Part shown: positions 23,771 through 34,240 of the stretch, piece after piece
Layout of the letters: each line of letters opens with the position of its first letter
Numbering within the stretch: position 1 is the first letter of the stretch
Assembly (NCBI GenBank): GCA_940671915.1
Contig: CALNVZ010003426.1
Coordinates: forward strand, 44,425,909-44,489,908
Direction: 5' to 3'
Length of the DNA stretch: 64,000 nucleotides
Source of the DNA: Paracentrotus lividus
Taxonomy: Eukaryota > Echinodermata > Echinoidea > Camarodonta > Echinidae
Translations under genes and position numbers: made by a program
Notes under the pieces: model-generated
Database searches by the model: none
The model's input: only the letters and a program-made list of their open reading frames with translations
What the model was told of the DNA's origin: nothing

Positions 23771-26700
23771 GATTTGATCACGTAAAGTCAATGAGTGGTT
23801 TTCAAATTATAGAGGGGGGCGTCCCCTGCGACCCGCCTGGGTGAACCACTGGATAGCCAAAATAAAATATTGAACCATGAAATTCATGGGTATAGCATAT
23901 GCAAAGTATAAAAAGTTTAGGTCCAGAAAAATTATACATACATATTTTCCCTCCTCAAATAATACAACTTTGTACGGATAAGGCGGGACTTACAGGGTAA
24001 TATCTTCTTGTTGAGCTTTATGTTTCTGACAGAAGGTAGTACACGTCCATGATGAAAAACATTAGCTATAAATGTAAATTGTTTTGATGACCTATATTAA
24101 TTTTTTTCTCCTAGGCACGATACTGGACACAATCAAGACTGAGAAGATGAAGATTACCATCCAAAGCGGTGAGTCTGTGACGAGTAACATCCACGTGGAG
24201 CCGAAGGAGTACGAAGATAAGATGGAAGATGAGGGACTATTTGTTATCTACGTCATCGCTAACGTTGGATTCAATGAGGTATTCAGAATACTACAAATTA
24301 TTCAGAACATTTTTGCGGTGTAATAATTTTCGAATTTTTCTTATCGTGTAATCAGGCAACTTAAGTTCTTTTTTACCAAAAAAAAAAAGAAAAGAAAAAC
24401 TACTTTGGGATTTATTTCATTGTTACCTGTATGATAACCAGCCAAATAAAGAACATCGGCAGGAGAGTGACATAGAACCTAATGATAACGATTTCTAAAA
24501 TAAGAAATGAACAATGTCTCTCCGAATATAAAGTTTACATTCTCACAAAGGAACAAACAAAGTAACAATAAACATTTTAAATTAAGAGTTTACTCACTAA
24601 TATCAATATATCTATAAACGTCTAAAATGTGGTGGTCACAACAGGTATCAATAGGTCGTTCGTGCATCGTACAGCTATTTACGATAGAACAGACAAGGAG
24701 ATGGTGCTGTGGAAGGCACTGACCTATATATCTTTTTCCTTCTCATGAAAATCTAGAGTACTGGAGAATCAAAGTCCATAGTGACCAACCAGCACAACAT
24801 CAGGCTGAAACAACCTGACCTCGAGGTCACTGCAGAGGTCGCAGGTTCAGAGGTCAATCTTAAGGTCGAGTTCGAGAATCCTTTTGATCATCCCCTCACC
24901 AACTGCGAATTCCATATTGAAGCCCCAAAGCTTGTTAGACCGTTCACATACAAAATCGAGTAAGTATAAGTCCCAAAGCTTGTTACACAGTTCATATACA
25001 AAATAAAGTGAGTGTGAGCCACGAAGTTTGTTAGGCCGTTCACATACGAAACCAAATAAGTGTGAGCCACAAAGTTTGTTGGACCTTTCACATACGAAAC
25101 CAAGTGAGTGTGAGCCACTTAGGCCGTTCGCATTCAACATCAAGTGAGCAAAATGCCCCAAAGCGTGATAAACATTTCACATTAAAATCAAGTGAGTGTG
25201 AGCCACAAAGTTTATTGGACCGTTATAATAATAATTATAATAATAATATCGTTTTATTTAAGAAATCACATACGAAATCAAGCCTCAAACAATGATGGCC
25301 ATTTAGCATACAAAATAAATTGAGTATAATCCTTTCACAAACAAAATCAAGAGGGTATTGGGCCCCACAGCTTGATATGCTTGTTAAAACTTAACATGGT
25401 AAATCATGAGATAAAGCCCTCAAAGCTTGAGATCTTTAATATAAAAAATTCAAGTGAGTATAAGCCCATAAGCTTCATTGTTATTTCACTTAAAAAATCG
25501 AGAAAGTAAACCCCAAAGCTTGTAAGACATTCACATAAAGGATCAGGTGAATAAACGAGGTTTATCAGCAGAAGCAGTTGGCTTAAATGTATTAGTTAGA
25601 AGTAACATTAATATAGTGTACTCGTGCTAGTATGTATGTAGGAGAAGTAGTGGTATTGGGAGTAGCTACAGAAGCAGCCATGATAGTTTATATTAGTTGC
25701 AGCAGCACACTGAAGTACATGTAGTTGTTATAGCTACCAGTCACAGTAGTACAGGGCCGGCGGAGACGGGGGGGGGGGCTGGGGGGGAAGAAAAAGAAGA
25801 ACGGGAAGGAGAGGCAAATGTGTTTAAATACATTACCTTCGGGTTCATTAGAAGCCATTTTTTTTCCTGCTCGCGCAACCCGCTCGCAAGGTTCTCAGAA
25901 TGCACATTGACTGATCCCTTATGTCCTATATTAGTAAAGTAATGTAAATTTTTCTACTCGCACTTGGCCCTCGCAATTTTTTTTTTTTTAAATTGAAGTG
26001 ATCTTGACCCATAGAAATATTTAAACAAAAAGAAATAAAATGGAAAATGTACGTAAAATATACGATGTCATAAAGCCAAGATTCCTAACTTCGCAAAGTG
26101 AAGTAATGGATGTCAATCAAATTTTAAAATCTAGAATACACTACCTTCAGTCAAAATTTTTCGGCTCGCGTTTCGCGCTCGCAATTTATTTTTGTTAAAA
26201 TGAAGATGATCGTTACCAAGCTAGTAACAGAATGCACACAAAAATACATAAGAGTAGAGGGGGAAATGTGCGTAAAATATACGGCCTTATTTGTGTCATT
26301 ATAAGCCAAAATTTTCAGCTCGCGCTTCGCGCTCGCAAATTCCTCTCAGAAAGACTAATTCCTGACGTCGCAAAGTGAAGTGATGGATGTCAATTTTCAA
26401 AATTTAGAAAATCTAGAATACACTACCTTATAAGGCAAAATTTTCGGCTCGCGCTCGCAAGTTTCTCTTAGACGGGATGACAATTTTCAAAATGTGTCGA
26501 GAACACACTACCTTCAGGTCATTATAAGCAAAAATTTTCGGCTCGCGCTTCGCGCTTGCAAATTTCTCTAGAAAAGTTTATTATACTAGGCTGACCCCTC
26601 ACTATGGTCTGCTCAAATTTCTCTCAGAAAGACTCATTCCTGACATTGTAAAGTGAAGTGATGGGATGTAAATTTTCAAATTATGTCTAGAATACACTAT

Positions 26701-27844
26701 ACCTTCGGTCCGTTAAGCCAACATTTTCGGCTCGCGCTTCGCGCTCTCAAAGTTTTCTAAACAAAAAGCTACATTGAGTGATCCCTGGCGTCCCAATCAA
26801 GTAATGTTAGGTAAATTTTTCTGCTCACGTTCACAATTTATTTTTATTAAAATGAAGGTGATCGTTATCTAGAAAGAGAATTCAAACAAAATACATAAGA
26901 GCAGAGGGGGAAATGTAGGCCTACGTAAAATATACGGCCTTTGCATCATTGTAAGCCAAAATTTTCACCTCGCGCTTCGCGCTCGCAAATGTGTCTCAGA
27001 TGGGATGACAATTATCAAAATGTGTATAGAATACACTACCTTCAGATAATTTCAGCCAAAAATTTCGGCTCGCGCTACGCGCTCGCAAATGGGTCTCAGA
27101 TGGGATGGCAATTATCAAAATGTGTACAGAATACACTACCTTCAGGTAATTATAAGCCAAAATTTTCGGCTCGCGCTAACGCGCTCGCAAATGTGTCTCA
27201 GATGGGATGACAATTTTCAAAATGTGTAGAGAATACACTACCTTCGGGTAATTATAAGCCAAATTTTTCGGCTCGCGCTACGCGCTCGCAAATGTGTCTC
27301 AGATGGGATGACAATTATCAAAATGCATATAGAATAAACTACCTTCAGGTAATTATAAGCCAAAATTTTCGGCTCGCGCTACGTACGCGCTCGGAAATTT
27401 CTTTAAAAAGTTCATTATACTGACCCCTGACTTCGCGCTTGAATATGATCCTGCTCATTCACAAGCAAAGGTGCACTCTTTTCACATTTCGAACCCCCCG
27501 TAAAAATCCTTATTATTCGGGTCTAATATGTTCGCATGAATTTTTCTAAAACTGTCTTGTGCCCCCTCACTTTTGAAAACGCTCCGCCGGCCCTGTAGTA
27601 GACTAACATACAATTATAGCATGCGGTTGCGACTAACATCTATTAAACATGATTTCATATTCTTTCTTATTTCATCAGTGACATCGGCGCCAAACAGAAA
27701 GTTCAGCATACAATCCAATTTATGGCACGATCGTCGGGGAAGAAAACGGTGATCGTCGAGCTCGATACAAAGCAACTAAAAGACATCGACGGCCAGGTCA
27801 AAGTTGAAGTCAAGCTGGATGAAATTGAAGAAGAAGAAGACTAA
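16770..27844 (+). CDS. Transglutaminase A (tandem paralogue 1), 12 coding exons
   Basis: Spliced gene of about 823 residues; such enzymes form Ca-dependent gamma-glutamyl-lysine cross-links between proteins. Coding exons: 16770-17037, 17226-17332, 18706-18871, 19558-20155, 20490-20791, 21034-21106, 21743-21942, 22705-22817, 23528-23639, 24115-24278, 24757-24959, 27679-27844; phases agree at every joint. Residues 1-125 are a polar, acidic tail (D-run at 66-72) starting MGTGTS, an N-myristoylation consensus. The N-terminal beta-sandwich (LIVRRGQEF) follows, then the core with GQCWVFSG (Cys384), [11 protein letters not shown] (His448) and VDSTPQE (Asp472), then two C-terminal barrels (EAPKLVRPF). 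The conserved GNWSGDY motif carries the Trp that matches the oxyanion Trp of human TG2. Oddities: exon 6 has CG instead of AG at its acceptor; the Cys-His loop is 6 residues longer and the His-Asp loop 1 residue longer than in paralogue B. Family call is firm; the substrate is unknown. Confidence 0.95.
17226..17332 (+). CDS. Transglutaminase A exon 2
   Basis: Acceptor CTCTCACAG, donor AAT|GTAAGT, phase 1 in and 0 out. Encodes a Thr/Ala/Pro linker then [14 protein letters not shown], the first strand of the N-terminal beta-sandwich. In paralogue B this is fused to exon 1. Confidence 0.85.
18706..18871 (+). CDS. Transglutaminase A exon 3: N-terminal beta-sandwich
   Basis: Acceptor AACTTATAG, donor G|GTAAAT. 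166 nt, the same length as paralogue B exon 2. Contains [18 protein letters not shown], the RRGQ motif typical of the N-terminal domain of the family. Confidence 0.92.
19558..20155 (+). CDS. Transglutaminase A exon 4: fused sandwich and start of core
   Basis: Acceptor TTCGTCTTGCAG, donor AA|GTAAGA. 598 nt, equivalent to three exons of paralogue B (113+339+164 nt), so two introns are absent here. Includes [36 protein letters not shown] and SGNWSGDY. Confidence 0.95.
20258..20299 (+). repeat. (CA)n microsatellite in transglutaminase A intron 4
   Basis: CA repeat with one G and one extra A, followed by an A/G-rich stretch. Confidence 0.9.
20490..20791 (+). CDS. Transglutaminase A exon 5: catalytic Cys, His and Asp
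   Basis: Acceptor TATTAACAG, donor G|GTATAG. All three catalytic residues lie in this exon: [18 protein letters not shown] and [21 protein letters not shown] is the conserved acidic/Asn segment after the active-site helix. It is 21 nt longer than paralogue B exon 6. Confidence 0.96.
20883..20997 (+). repeat. T/G low-complexity run in transglutaminase A intron 5
   Basis: A run of 20+ T, another T run, then G-run and TTGTTTGTTTG units. Ends about 35 bp before the defective exon 6 acceptor; sequence accuracy here is doubtful. Confidence 0.9.
21034..21106 (+). CDS. Transglutaminase A exon 6 (acceptor is CG, not AG)
   Basis: Encodes [18 protein letters not shown], an obligate core segment. Start fixed by homology to paralogue B exon 7, which is also 73 nt with the same phases. 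Bases 21032-21033 are CG where AG is expected, and no in-frame AG lies close upstream (a TAA is met first). Donor AG|GTTAGT is normal. Skipping this exon would shift the frame. Confidence 0.8.
21269..21345 (-). repeat. tRNA-Thr(AGU)-like sequence, copy 1 (SINE head or tRNA pseudogene)
   Basis: On the - strand: ATAGCTCAGTTGATGGAGCG (A-box region), GCCTGTCTAGTAATCAGG (anticodon arm, AGT) and TTTCGAATCCC (B box). Acceptor arms pair partly. It lies in transglutaminase A intron 6 and shares a 3' extension ATTTTCTTTGTTCAT with copy 2, which favours a SINE. Confidence 0.6.
21565..21640 (-). repeat. tRNA-Thr(AGU)-like sequence, copy 2
   Basis: Same structure about 296 bp downstream of copy 1, with CATAGCTCAGTTGGTAGAGC and CTAGTAATCAGG, but a degraded B box (GGCTTTAATCC). 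Same strand and same 3' extension. Confidence 0.6.
21743..21942 (+). CDS. Transglutaminase A exon 7
   Basis: Acceptor GCTTGTCCAG, donor G|GTAAAC. Begins [13 protein letters not shown], the conserved Glu/Asn/Asp-rich segment of the core, and ends in [10 protein letters not shown]. Confidence 0.94.
22705..22817 (+). CDS. Transglutaminase A exon 8
   Basis: Acceptor CTTTATCTTGTAG, donor AAA|GTAATT. Encodes [17 protein letters not shown] and [10 protein letters not shown], the segment leading into barrel 1. Exons 8 and 9 (113+112 nt) equal the single 225-nt exon 9 of paralogue B. Confidence 0.9.
23528..23639 (+). CDS. Transglutaminase A exon 9: beta-barrel 1
   Basis: Acceptor CTTTATAATCAG, donor G|GTGAGT. 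Encodes [19 protein letters not shown], aligning with [17 protein letters not shown] of paralogue B. Confidence 0.9.
23664..23851. mobile_element. G-tract element with CAGTGxxGxATCCAGG ends
   Basis: 188 bp in transglutaminase A intron 9. Left CAGTGCTGTATCCAGG and right CCTGGGTGAACCACTG are inverted. Holds an (AT)n run at 23734-23768. Confidence 0.7.
24115..24278 (+). CDS. Transglutaminase A exon 10: beta-barrel 1
   Basis: Acceptor TTTTTCTCCTAG, donor GAG|GTATTC. Contains [16 protein letters not shown], matching [16 protein letters not shown] in paralogue B. The 3' end is three codons longer than in B. Confidence 0.9.
24757..24959 (+). CDS. Transglutaminase A exon 11: beta-barrel 2
   Basis: Acceptor GAAAATCTAG, donor GA|GTAAGT. 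Encodes [19 protein letters not shown] and [20 protein letters not shown], the Transglut_C signature. Its last 40 bases and the donor are the apparent seed of the minisatellite that follows. Confidence 0.94.
24920..25555 (+). repeat. Minisatellite derived from exon 11 3' end plus donor site
   Basis: The end of exon 11 (GCCCCAAAGCTTGTTAGACC, then GTTCACATACAAAATCGA) and its donor GTAAGTATAAG recur about ten times downstream with a period near 48 bp. Units start near 24969, 25018, 25066, 25114, 25155 and 25203, then more diverged ones to about 25555, one split by an (AAT)n run. Several units keep a GTGAGT or GTGAGC hexamer at the place of the donor. The parent sequence is the exon, because its coding sense is shared with paralogue B. 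Confidence 0.85.
25752..27595. mobile_element. 1.84-kb TIR element carrying a CG-rich satellite
   Basis: Ends CAGGGCCGGCGGAG and CTCCGCCGGCCCTG are inverted; both sides carry the 5-bp direct repeat TAGTA (25747-25751 and 27596-27600). No coding capacity seen. The interior is a tandem array with GGCTCGCGCTTCGCGCTCGC as its most conserved part. It lies in transglutaminase A intron 11. Superfamily not assigned. Confidence 0.8.
26150..27410 (+). repeat. Satellite with GGCTCGCGCTTCGCGCTCGC core, about 10 units
   Basis: Core copies near 26162, 26309, 26444, 26540, 26729, 26969, 27066, 27168, 27269 and 27370. The last five have a 97-102 bp period and also share AGATGGGATGACAATT and GAATACACTACCTTCAGG. 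The core is itself a short palindrome. A related core is at 58921. Confidence 0.85.
27679..27844 (+). CDS. Transglutaminase A exon 12: C terminus
   Basis: Acceptor TTATTTCATCAG. Encodes [20 protein letters not shown] and an acidic tail EIEEEED before TAA (27842-27844). It aligns with the 145-nt last exon of paralogue B. Confidence 0.92.
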
Positions 27845-30407
27845 GAGATGCCCGAAAGCTTGATCAAGTTGATGACGTAATCGTAATCGTATATTCGGTG
27901 TTGCTGGGCAATATGTGAAAACAAGGATGGAAATGTGATAACGATTTTGATAATATTTTCGCAACTATCATAATATGCAATGTGATGTAACATGACTTCT
28001 TAAAATATTGATAAATTGTTGCCGCAGTGTTTAATGTATAAATTGATACCCTTTGATGATTTTTCAATGGACTAGTGTAACTGACAATGCCAAGTTAAGG
28101 GTTTGATTATTTAAGCCATCTAACATAAAATACTGTTAGTTTTATTCCGAAGCGCTTCACAAAATGAAATTAATACAGATCTTAGTTAATTCAGGCAGAA
28201 TGTTTTGTCTCTCCAAAACACGATTTATAAAAAAAATTTAAAAAAATATGAATGAAAAATAAGAACAAGAAAGAAATCTATCCGTCCAATTTATGCAATG
28301 TGTTCTTGCCTACTTCCATGTCATATTTTTGCCAAGTAAAAAGTTTTTTTCTTTATTTTTTGTATTTGTCTATTGCATGCTTTTCTAATTGCATCGTGCT
28401 CTTACATGTCTTAAACATTGTCAAAGCTTAAAATGACATTTGAATGTAAGGATAAAACTAAGACTGTAAAGATAAAACTAAGATTATCGTATTATGATTT
28501 TATCCTATTTTTTCTGTATAACTCCACCACTCAAAATTAAATATCATTTGATAATATACTTTGTATTTCTTGAGATTTACCAACTAACCTTTTAATATTT
28601 AGTTGGTTATGTATGGAACTATTATTATTGTACAAAGGTTTGATTGCTAATTACGCATTTCAGTGTATCGTCTAATCTGAATTGAAGCATATTTGTAAAA
28701 AATTATTTTGTAAATACTGTATATAATTTTTCAAACATTGCGACTTTATAAAGCTCTATATTTCATTGTTTCGTGGTAATTAAAAAATGATATATTAATT
28801 CGTCCATTGAGGGCTATTGTATCTATTTTGGAGGAAAATAATCGATATCAAAATACAAAGATGATTAAGATATTCCCCGTGGGGAAAATAGTTTGATTTG
28901 GGGGTTGCCCGAGTATTAAAAACACAGCAAGAGCGGCATTAGCTTTTCTATTATATTCTATGAATAAAGATTTATAGATGACAAGAGTAAATTAATATTA
29001 AGCTACTAGCATATTAGCTGTATAGACTATGTATATAGGCCTATATGTATAATATAATCAAAATGATTATGGTCATTCTTTCTATTTGTCTATACATTTG
29101 AAAAGCTTTTAAAATGCAATATGTGGTCAATCAAATTATTCTCTGTATTTCATATGTGCATGTTATGTCTCCAGTTTGACTCAAGGTCAATTTTTGTTGT
29201 ACATAAATCAACTTTGAAACAGAAGAAAAGAAATAAAAAAGGGTGTTCGACCACGCCATCTAAATATATGTTTTCCCGCCTTTCTACCCCTTGAGGAGCC
29301 CCTTTTTGTCCCTTCTTGTTAACCAAGAGCAAGACCCCCTCAGTCCTACCCCAAGAATAATATCTGATATAATGTCTATTTAAGGTAGATTTTTCTCATA
29401 GTTAAATTTGGTCTATTCTTTTTGTCTTTAATGGTCCAGCTTTACAGAATACAAACTTTTTTGAAGATATCATAAATATGATAACGAATTTTTATAATTT
29501 TTAAAATTTATATAATGACTTTGAAGAGTGAACTTACTCATGTTTTTGTGTGTGTTAATTGTATGTATATAATTATAATTATAATTATACTTGCTTATAT
29601 AGTGCTTATCACAATATGCAGTGGAAACAAAATGTGGAGCTCCAATAATTATGTATCTATCAAAATAAATATATTTATGTCTATGGTAATTCATCCATTG
29701 CAAGTTTGGAAAGCTTTGTACATTTAATTTATAAGACACCGATGTTTTATTTTAAATGCAATGTTTGGTCAATGACATTGATATGCTATGTCTTTCAAAT
29801 GTATATCTAACGTTTGTAGTTTGACACAGAGTATATTTGTTTCAGTATCAATTAACCGTGATGTAACTTCTGTACATATTATTCAGTGTATATGCATTGT
29901 ATATCATAATAGTGGAAAAGTTTATCTCACCCCAGCAACAAAAGTTTGCTCTGGTCTTTATCCTCTCAATGGTAACATCGCATTTGTATACATTCGTTTA
30001 CTGACGAACTCAAACAAATTACCCAAAACCTGTCTTGAGTTCAACTTTAAAACTGCAATCGATGTTTGATTAGCTCCTTATATGAAAGAGCAAATTAATC
30101 TCTCAATTACAGTATACTACTTAAATCTAGAACATGTGGCATAATTATTAAACAAATTTTGAACAGTTATTATTTTTCAAATGGAGACGTTAAAATGGGG
30201 ATTCGAATTTACGAGCAATTAGATTGCTTGTTTGTCTAAATTTTTTTCCTGTTTTTTTTTTCTTCGTTTTGTTTTACAAGACGCCTTCAGGGTTTTATAT
30301 AAATAGATAATGTTGCCATAAAATTCTTACATAATCCATCAATTATTTGTTTACAATTTGATAGTATAATTATTCTGACAAAGTGTAATAGCAAAAAAAA
30401 AACTTCA
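27845..30407. other. 3' flank of transglutaminase A
   Basis: AT-rich, probably includes the 3' UTR. A fragment at 29273-29352 (GAGCCCCTTTTTGTCCCTTC, CCCCCTCAGTCCTACCCC) resembles an internal block of the 7521-8637 element. No gene seen. Confidence 0.6.
28963..28968 (+). promoter_or_regulatory. Candidate poly(A) signal for transglutaminase A
   Basis: AATAAA 1.1 kb after the stop codon. Earlier ATTAAA variants occur near 28536 and 28780; which is used cannot be told from sequence. Confidence 0.35.
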
Positions 30408-30489
30408 CGCTGCAAGTAGGGTTCGAACCTACGCGGGAAGATCCCATTGGATTTCAAGTCCAACGCCTTAACCACTCGGCCATCGCAGC
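30408..30489 (-). tRNA. tRNA-Ser (anticodon UGA)
   Basis: Reading the - strand from 30489: acceptor stem GCTGCGA pairs with TTGCAGC, A box TGGCCGAGTGG, anticodon loop CTTGAAA giving UGA, long variable arm, B box GGTTCGAACCC. 82 nt with a G discriminator, no intron, no CCA. Class II form with the Ser anticodon; looks intact. Lies alone between the two transglutaminase genes. Confidence 0.95.
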
Positions 30490-30558
30490 TCCACATGTTA
30501 GTTTATTTTGTGAAGAATAAGTGTAAATACACTTTTATTGTATTCTTTGTTGAAATTA

Positions 30559-31005
30559 CAGTGCGTATCGAAAAAAAAGTAATCCAAGTTTCTTTTCAAA
30601 GGATAAGAGACTTGAGTGGATGCTTACAAAGGAGTCACACATCATTGCACGCAATCCTATATGCTCTGGGACAGCAGGGCCATCATTCACTCAGCCTTCT
30701 TTCATTTTCTTAAAACTTGTAGAAAATGAACTCTGTACCTGCCATCTTCATTTGCAATTTACTCAATTATGCTTTACATTTATGATTCAAGCACTGGCGG
30801 GACGCACTTTCTTTTGTTACTGAGGGGATGATGAATAGATCATCCCCCACTAACAAAAGAAATTAATGCGTGTTTACGCCCGTGGATTCAAGAAAGGTAT
30901 CATTGGAAAGGTGGAGAGTTAATCTTCAAAATATATATTAAATATGGACAGCAAAAAAAAAAAATGATCTTGGAATATGGATTACCTTTTATTTGAAACG
31001 CACTG
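30559..31005. mobile_element. TA-flanked MITE with CAGTGCGTATC ends
   Basis: 447 bp; left CAGTGCGTATCGAAAAAAAA, right TTTATTTGAAACGCACTG, both next to TA. A hairpin around 30793-30890 (ACGCACTTTCTTTTGTTA / TAACAAAAGAAATTAATGCG) lies inside. Confidence 0.75.
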
Positions 31006-31347
31006 TACACTGTGAGAAAATTTCTCCATAAATAAACCCGAAAAGTTCCTGCAGCAGAGCTTTGAGAACACTTGTAATCTTTCTGCCGAATTTGCAATAG
31101 AATTACAGAAAATTGGTATATGGGGTATGACATTTCACAAATTTCCTGTAATAAAAAACTTTATTCCCTTTTAAAACAGACCTGTTCTGTTAAATGGCAG
31201 AAAATTTCCAGAATATACAGAATGATTCTGTATCACTTTTTCTCCTTTAAAAAAACTCAAGAAAGTGAAGTTCCTGCAGCAGAGCTTCGAAGGAGCTCCG
31301 GAAGTAACCCGGAGGAGAACTGGCATGTAAACGAATTGTCGACGTAA

Positions 31348-31565
31348 TGCTGCAGTCACACAAACACTTACGTTGAGTTATGTCCTGTTGCGTCCAAAAA
31401 TTATTTTCTTTTCTGCGGATCCCCACGGGATGGCTTCCCGTTATAGTCAGCCGTGGAAATAGTGATAATTTCGTTCATACAATTAAAGAAAGAAATACAT
31501 AAGAAATGATAGAGATTAACTAAGGATAAAACAACATAAACGTAAGTGTCTGTGTGACTGTAGCA
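31348..31565. mobile_element. TGCTACAGTCACACAG MITE, copy 1
   Basis: 218 bp; ends TGCTGCAGTCACACAAACAC and GTGTCTGTGTGACTGTAGCA inverted; left flank TAA, right flank TAT. Internal landmarks GCGGATCCCCACGG and AAAGAAATACATAAGAAATG. Confidence 0.8.
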
Positions 31566-31588
31566 TATACGTGAACCAAAATGGTGAT

Positions 31589-31832
31589 CCGTATCTCATT
31601 TGCCATCAGACAGGTTTGATATTTGTTTGAGATGGGTTTTTGGACGGCTTTGAGGCGGGATTGAGACTAGTTGCGGAGCGGTCTCGGAGATGTCTCAGAA
31701 ACGTCTCATACGTCGCTGGATAATCAAACATGTTCATATCTATATAAGATTTTTTTTCCGTCGCGCAGATGTCTCGGAGTTACGGAGACATCCTCCAAGT
31801 CTCGGAGACGTCGATCCGAGACATGAGGTATC
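31589..31832. mobile_element. CGTCTC-rich element, copy 1
   Basis: Starts GTATCTCATTTGCC and ends ATGAGGTATC; interior has many degenerate GTCTCGGAGACGT-like motifs on both strands. Confidence 0.55.
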
Positions 31833-32828
31833 GACTTTTATGGAAGTTTTAGAGGTAAAGTGGGGAGCTTTTGATAAAAAATAATGGCAGTTTCTTTACG
31901 TTTGACACTTCTAAGACATAAAGATGCAATTTTGAAAAAAAAAAATCATCAAAGACGGACAAAAACGGATTAAAGAAAACCGAAACCCAAGGAAATTATC
32001 AATTTTATATGAAAAAGCACTGCGAGAGGAGAAATCGGGGGGAAATTTTCATCATTTGAGTTATAACATAAATTTCACACTATACATATTTTGAAAGGAG
32101 CTATATATATTTTGAGAGATAATGAAAGAAATCTGAGAATACAAAACAAATGTAAAGTTGTCCACAAAAATGGCAATTTTGAAGCAATGATATACTCAAA
32201 TAACTCTCTAACTTTATAATTGAATTGATGGAACTTTTTTTAAATTGCTCCTCTCGTTCTGCTTTTTCATATAAATTTGATCATTTCTTGCGCTTCAGAT
32301 AAAGATTGACATTCGTGACTCATCATATCAAAATCATTAAATATTTTCCCAAAAAATAACAATTTTTTTATTATTTTGGTGATTTCCTCGACACTGTGCT
32401 GAATTTGCTAGACGACTTGTGTATGATTTTGATGTGATGCATCACATTTATTCGGTAAAAGATAAAAATCAAGGCACAATAATTGACATATCAACGTAGT
32501 GCATGAAATACCAGGATTGCTAAAGAAAGTTAAAAACTTGTAAACAAGCAACCTTTAACATACAAAATAATGAATACAATGAAAATACAATAAAATGCGA
32601 TACAAAATAAATAACAATAAAAATGTAGAAATAAACTCATATTGGTTTCCATTAATCTGCTAATTGCTAAATAATTTTGATTCATCAACGTGATCAATTC
32701 GTTTGAGGTGAATTATATTATGGACCTGCATGTAAATATGGAAAAAATAAAGTTCTGACTTTTAGACCTTATATCACTATTGTTTACTCAAATGATTTTA
32801 CACTATACTTTGTAAGAGCATAAGTGAA

Positions 32829-32829
32829 T

Positions 32830-32862
<33 letters not shown>

Positions 32863-32868
32863 AGTGAG
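32829..32868 (+). repeat. (GA)n microsatellite
   Basis: About 15 GA units then GGGAGG variants. Confidence 0.95.
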
Positions 32869-33373
32869 AGGGATGGGGGCCTCTTTATAAAAGCATATTT
32901 TTATTTATTTGTATTTTATTTATTTATTTATTTGATTAATTAATTCTTTTTTCCCCTCCTCACTGATACTAAAAACGCGTGGCGCAGCCATGACAACACA
33001 TTGTACACTGAACGTTTGAATGGTTTGTATCGTTTCTGAGTCATCGTCTGAATGGGAGCTCCGTTCATTCACGCGTAAAGACCGCGTTCACACCAAGTAC
33101 TTTGCACAAAATATTTGTATCAAGCAAACAATAACTGATAATCATGCAAACAGAAAATTGCGAAAGAGAGAGCTTCGACATAACACAATTTGTAAGAACA
33201 TGATGATGGAGAACATTAATGATGATAATAATAATGATAAGGAACAATAAGATGCAAAAGACAGACGTCTTGAGTGAACAAAAAGACAATTAAGGGAAAG
33301 CATTTAGCTAATAAGAAAATTTATATAATGTTTACCCGTTAGCGCCTACTGGTAGGAGCAAAATGTATTAAAT

Positions 33374-33375
<2 letters not shown>

Positions 33376-33433
<58 letters not shown>
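33376..33433 (+). repeat. Poly(A) run, 58 bases
   Basis: Uninterrupted A run after GTATTAAATGC. Could be a retroposon tail; no clear SINE or mRNA body is seen upstream. Confidence 0.9.
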
Positions 33434-33436
<3 letters not shown>

Positions 33437-34216
33437 AAGACGAGATTTAAAAAAAAAACAAATAATAATGGAGAAAAACAACTAGAAAACTGTCACACAG
33501 ACAATAAGTTTAGTAGTAAAAAAATCTGTTTTGTCGATCACGTCCATAGAAATGGGTGCGTTCGAGTGTAAACGCGTTGTCTGGTGATAGACTCTGCTTC
33601 GCGAGAGGGATGGCCCGGTAGTTTCCAATAGGTATTGATTTTTGCTTTTCATGGCAGTAAAAAGGGGTTCTTCTTTGAAAGGAAACAATAAGAAGTGATG
33701 GTCAGCAAAGCTTGTTGAATCGACTGACTCGCCTTAGGAACAAGACGATCTCGCCCCCAAACCTCGTGACCAAACTTGCATGATTCAAAATGTTAAAAAA
33801 AGTGCAATTAAATAAGTTTTAAAAATCTTTATCTTAATAATACCTTCCCCTCACTTCGGTCAAAGGGTTCAATAATAGATTTGGATTGTTTTTATTTTCT
33901 GGTTCTTATTCTTCTTCTTAAGTTGCGAGTTATTGTGAGGGTTATGTTATCATGGTTATGGCGAGCGATCTCTGCCTAAGGTGGCCGAATTATCCCATTG
34001 TCGACATGTCCCGGTACCATGTTTACAATCACCTAGTAGTAACACATGGTAAACAACCTCAAATGTATAAGCCTTGGATGTAATATTTGCTGTAATGGTC
34101 TCATCTTTCCTCTTATAAACATGTAAGTACACACAAAAAACTTTTATATTGATTTTTGCCATAATATATCCAAATGTCTATCATTTAATCTTGTCATTGT
34201 GGTTTTTTTAAATTAT

Positions 34217-34240
34217 TATTATTATTATTATTATTATTGG
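34217..34240 (+). repeat. (ATT)n microsatellite
   Basis: Eight ATT units. Confidence 0.9.

Noticed and set aside
24847-25295. Frames of 76-104 codons on both strands with repeated peptides
   Set aside because: Translations of the exon-derived minisatellite, not separate genes.
26150-27410. Possible CRISPR array (20-bp repeat at about 100-bp spacing)
   Set aside because: The spacers are themselves repeats, the setting is a eukaryotic intron, and TIRs plus a target duplication explain it as a satellite in a transposon.
33376-33433. Processed pseudogene tail
   Set aside because: A long A run exists, but no spliced coding body or target duplication was found upstream.
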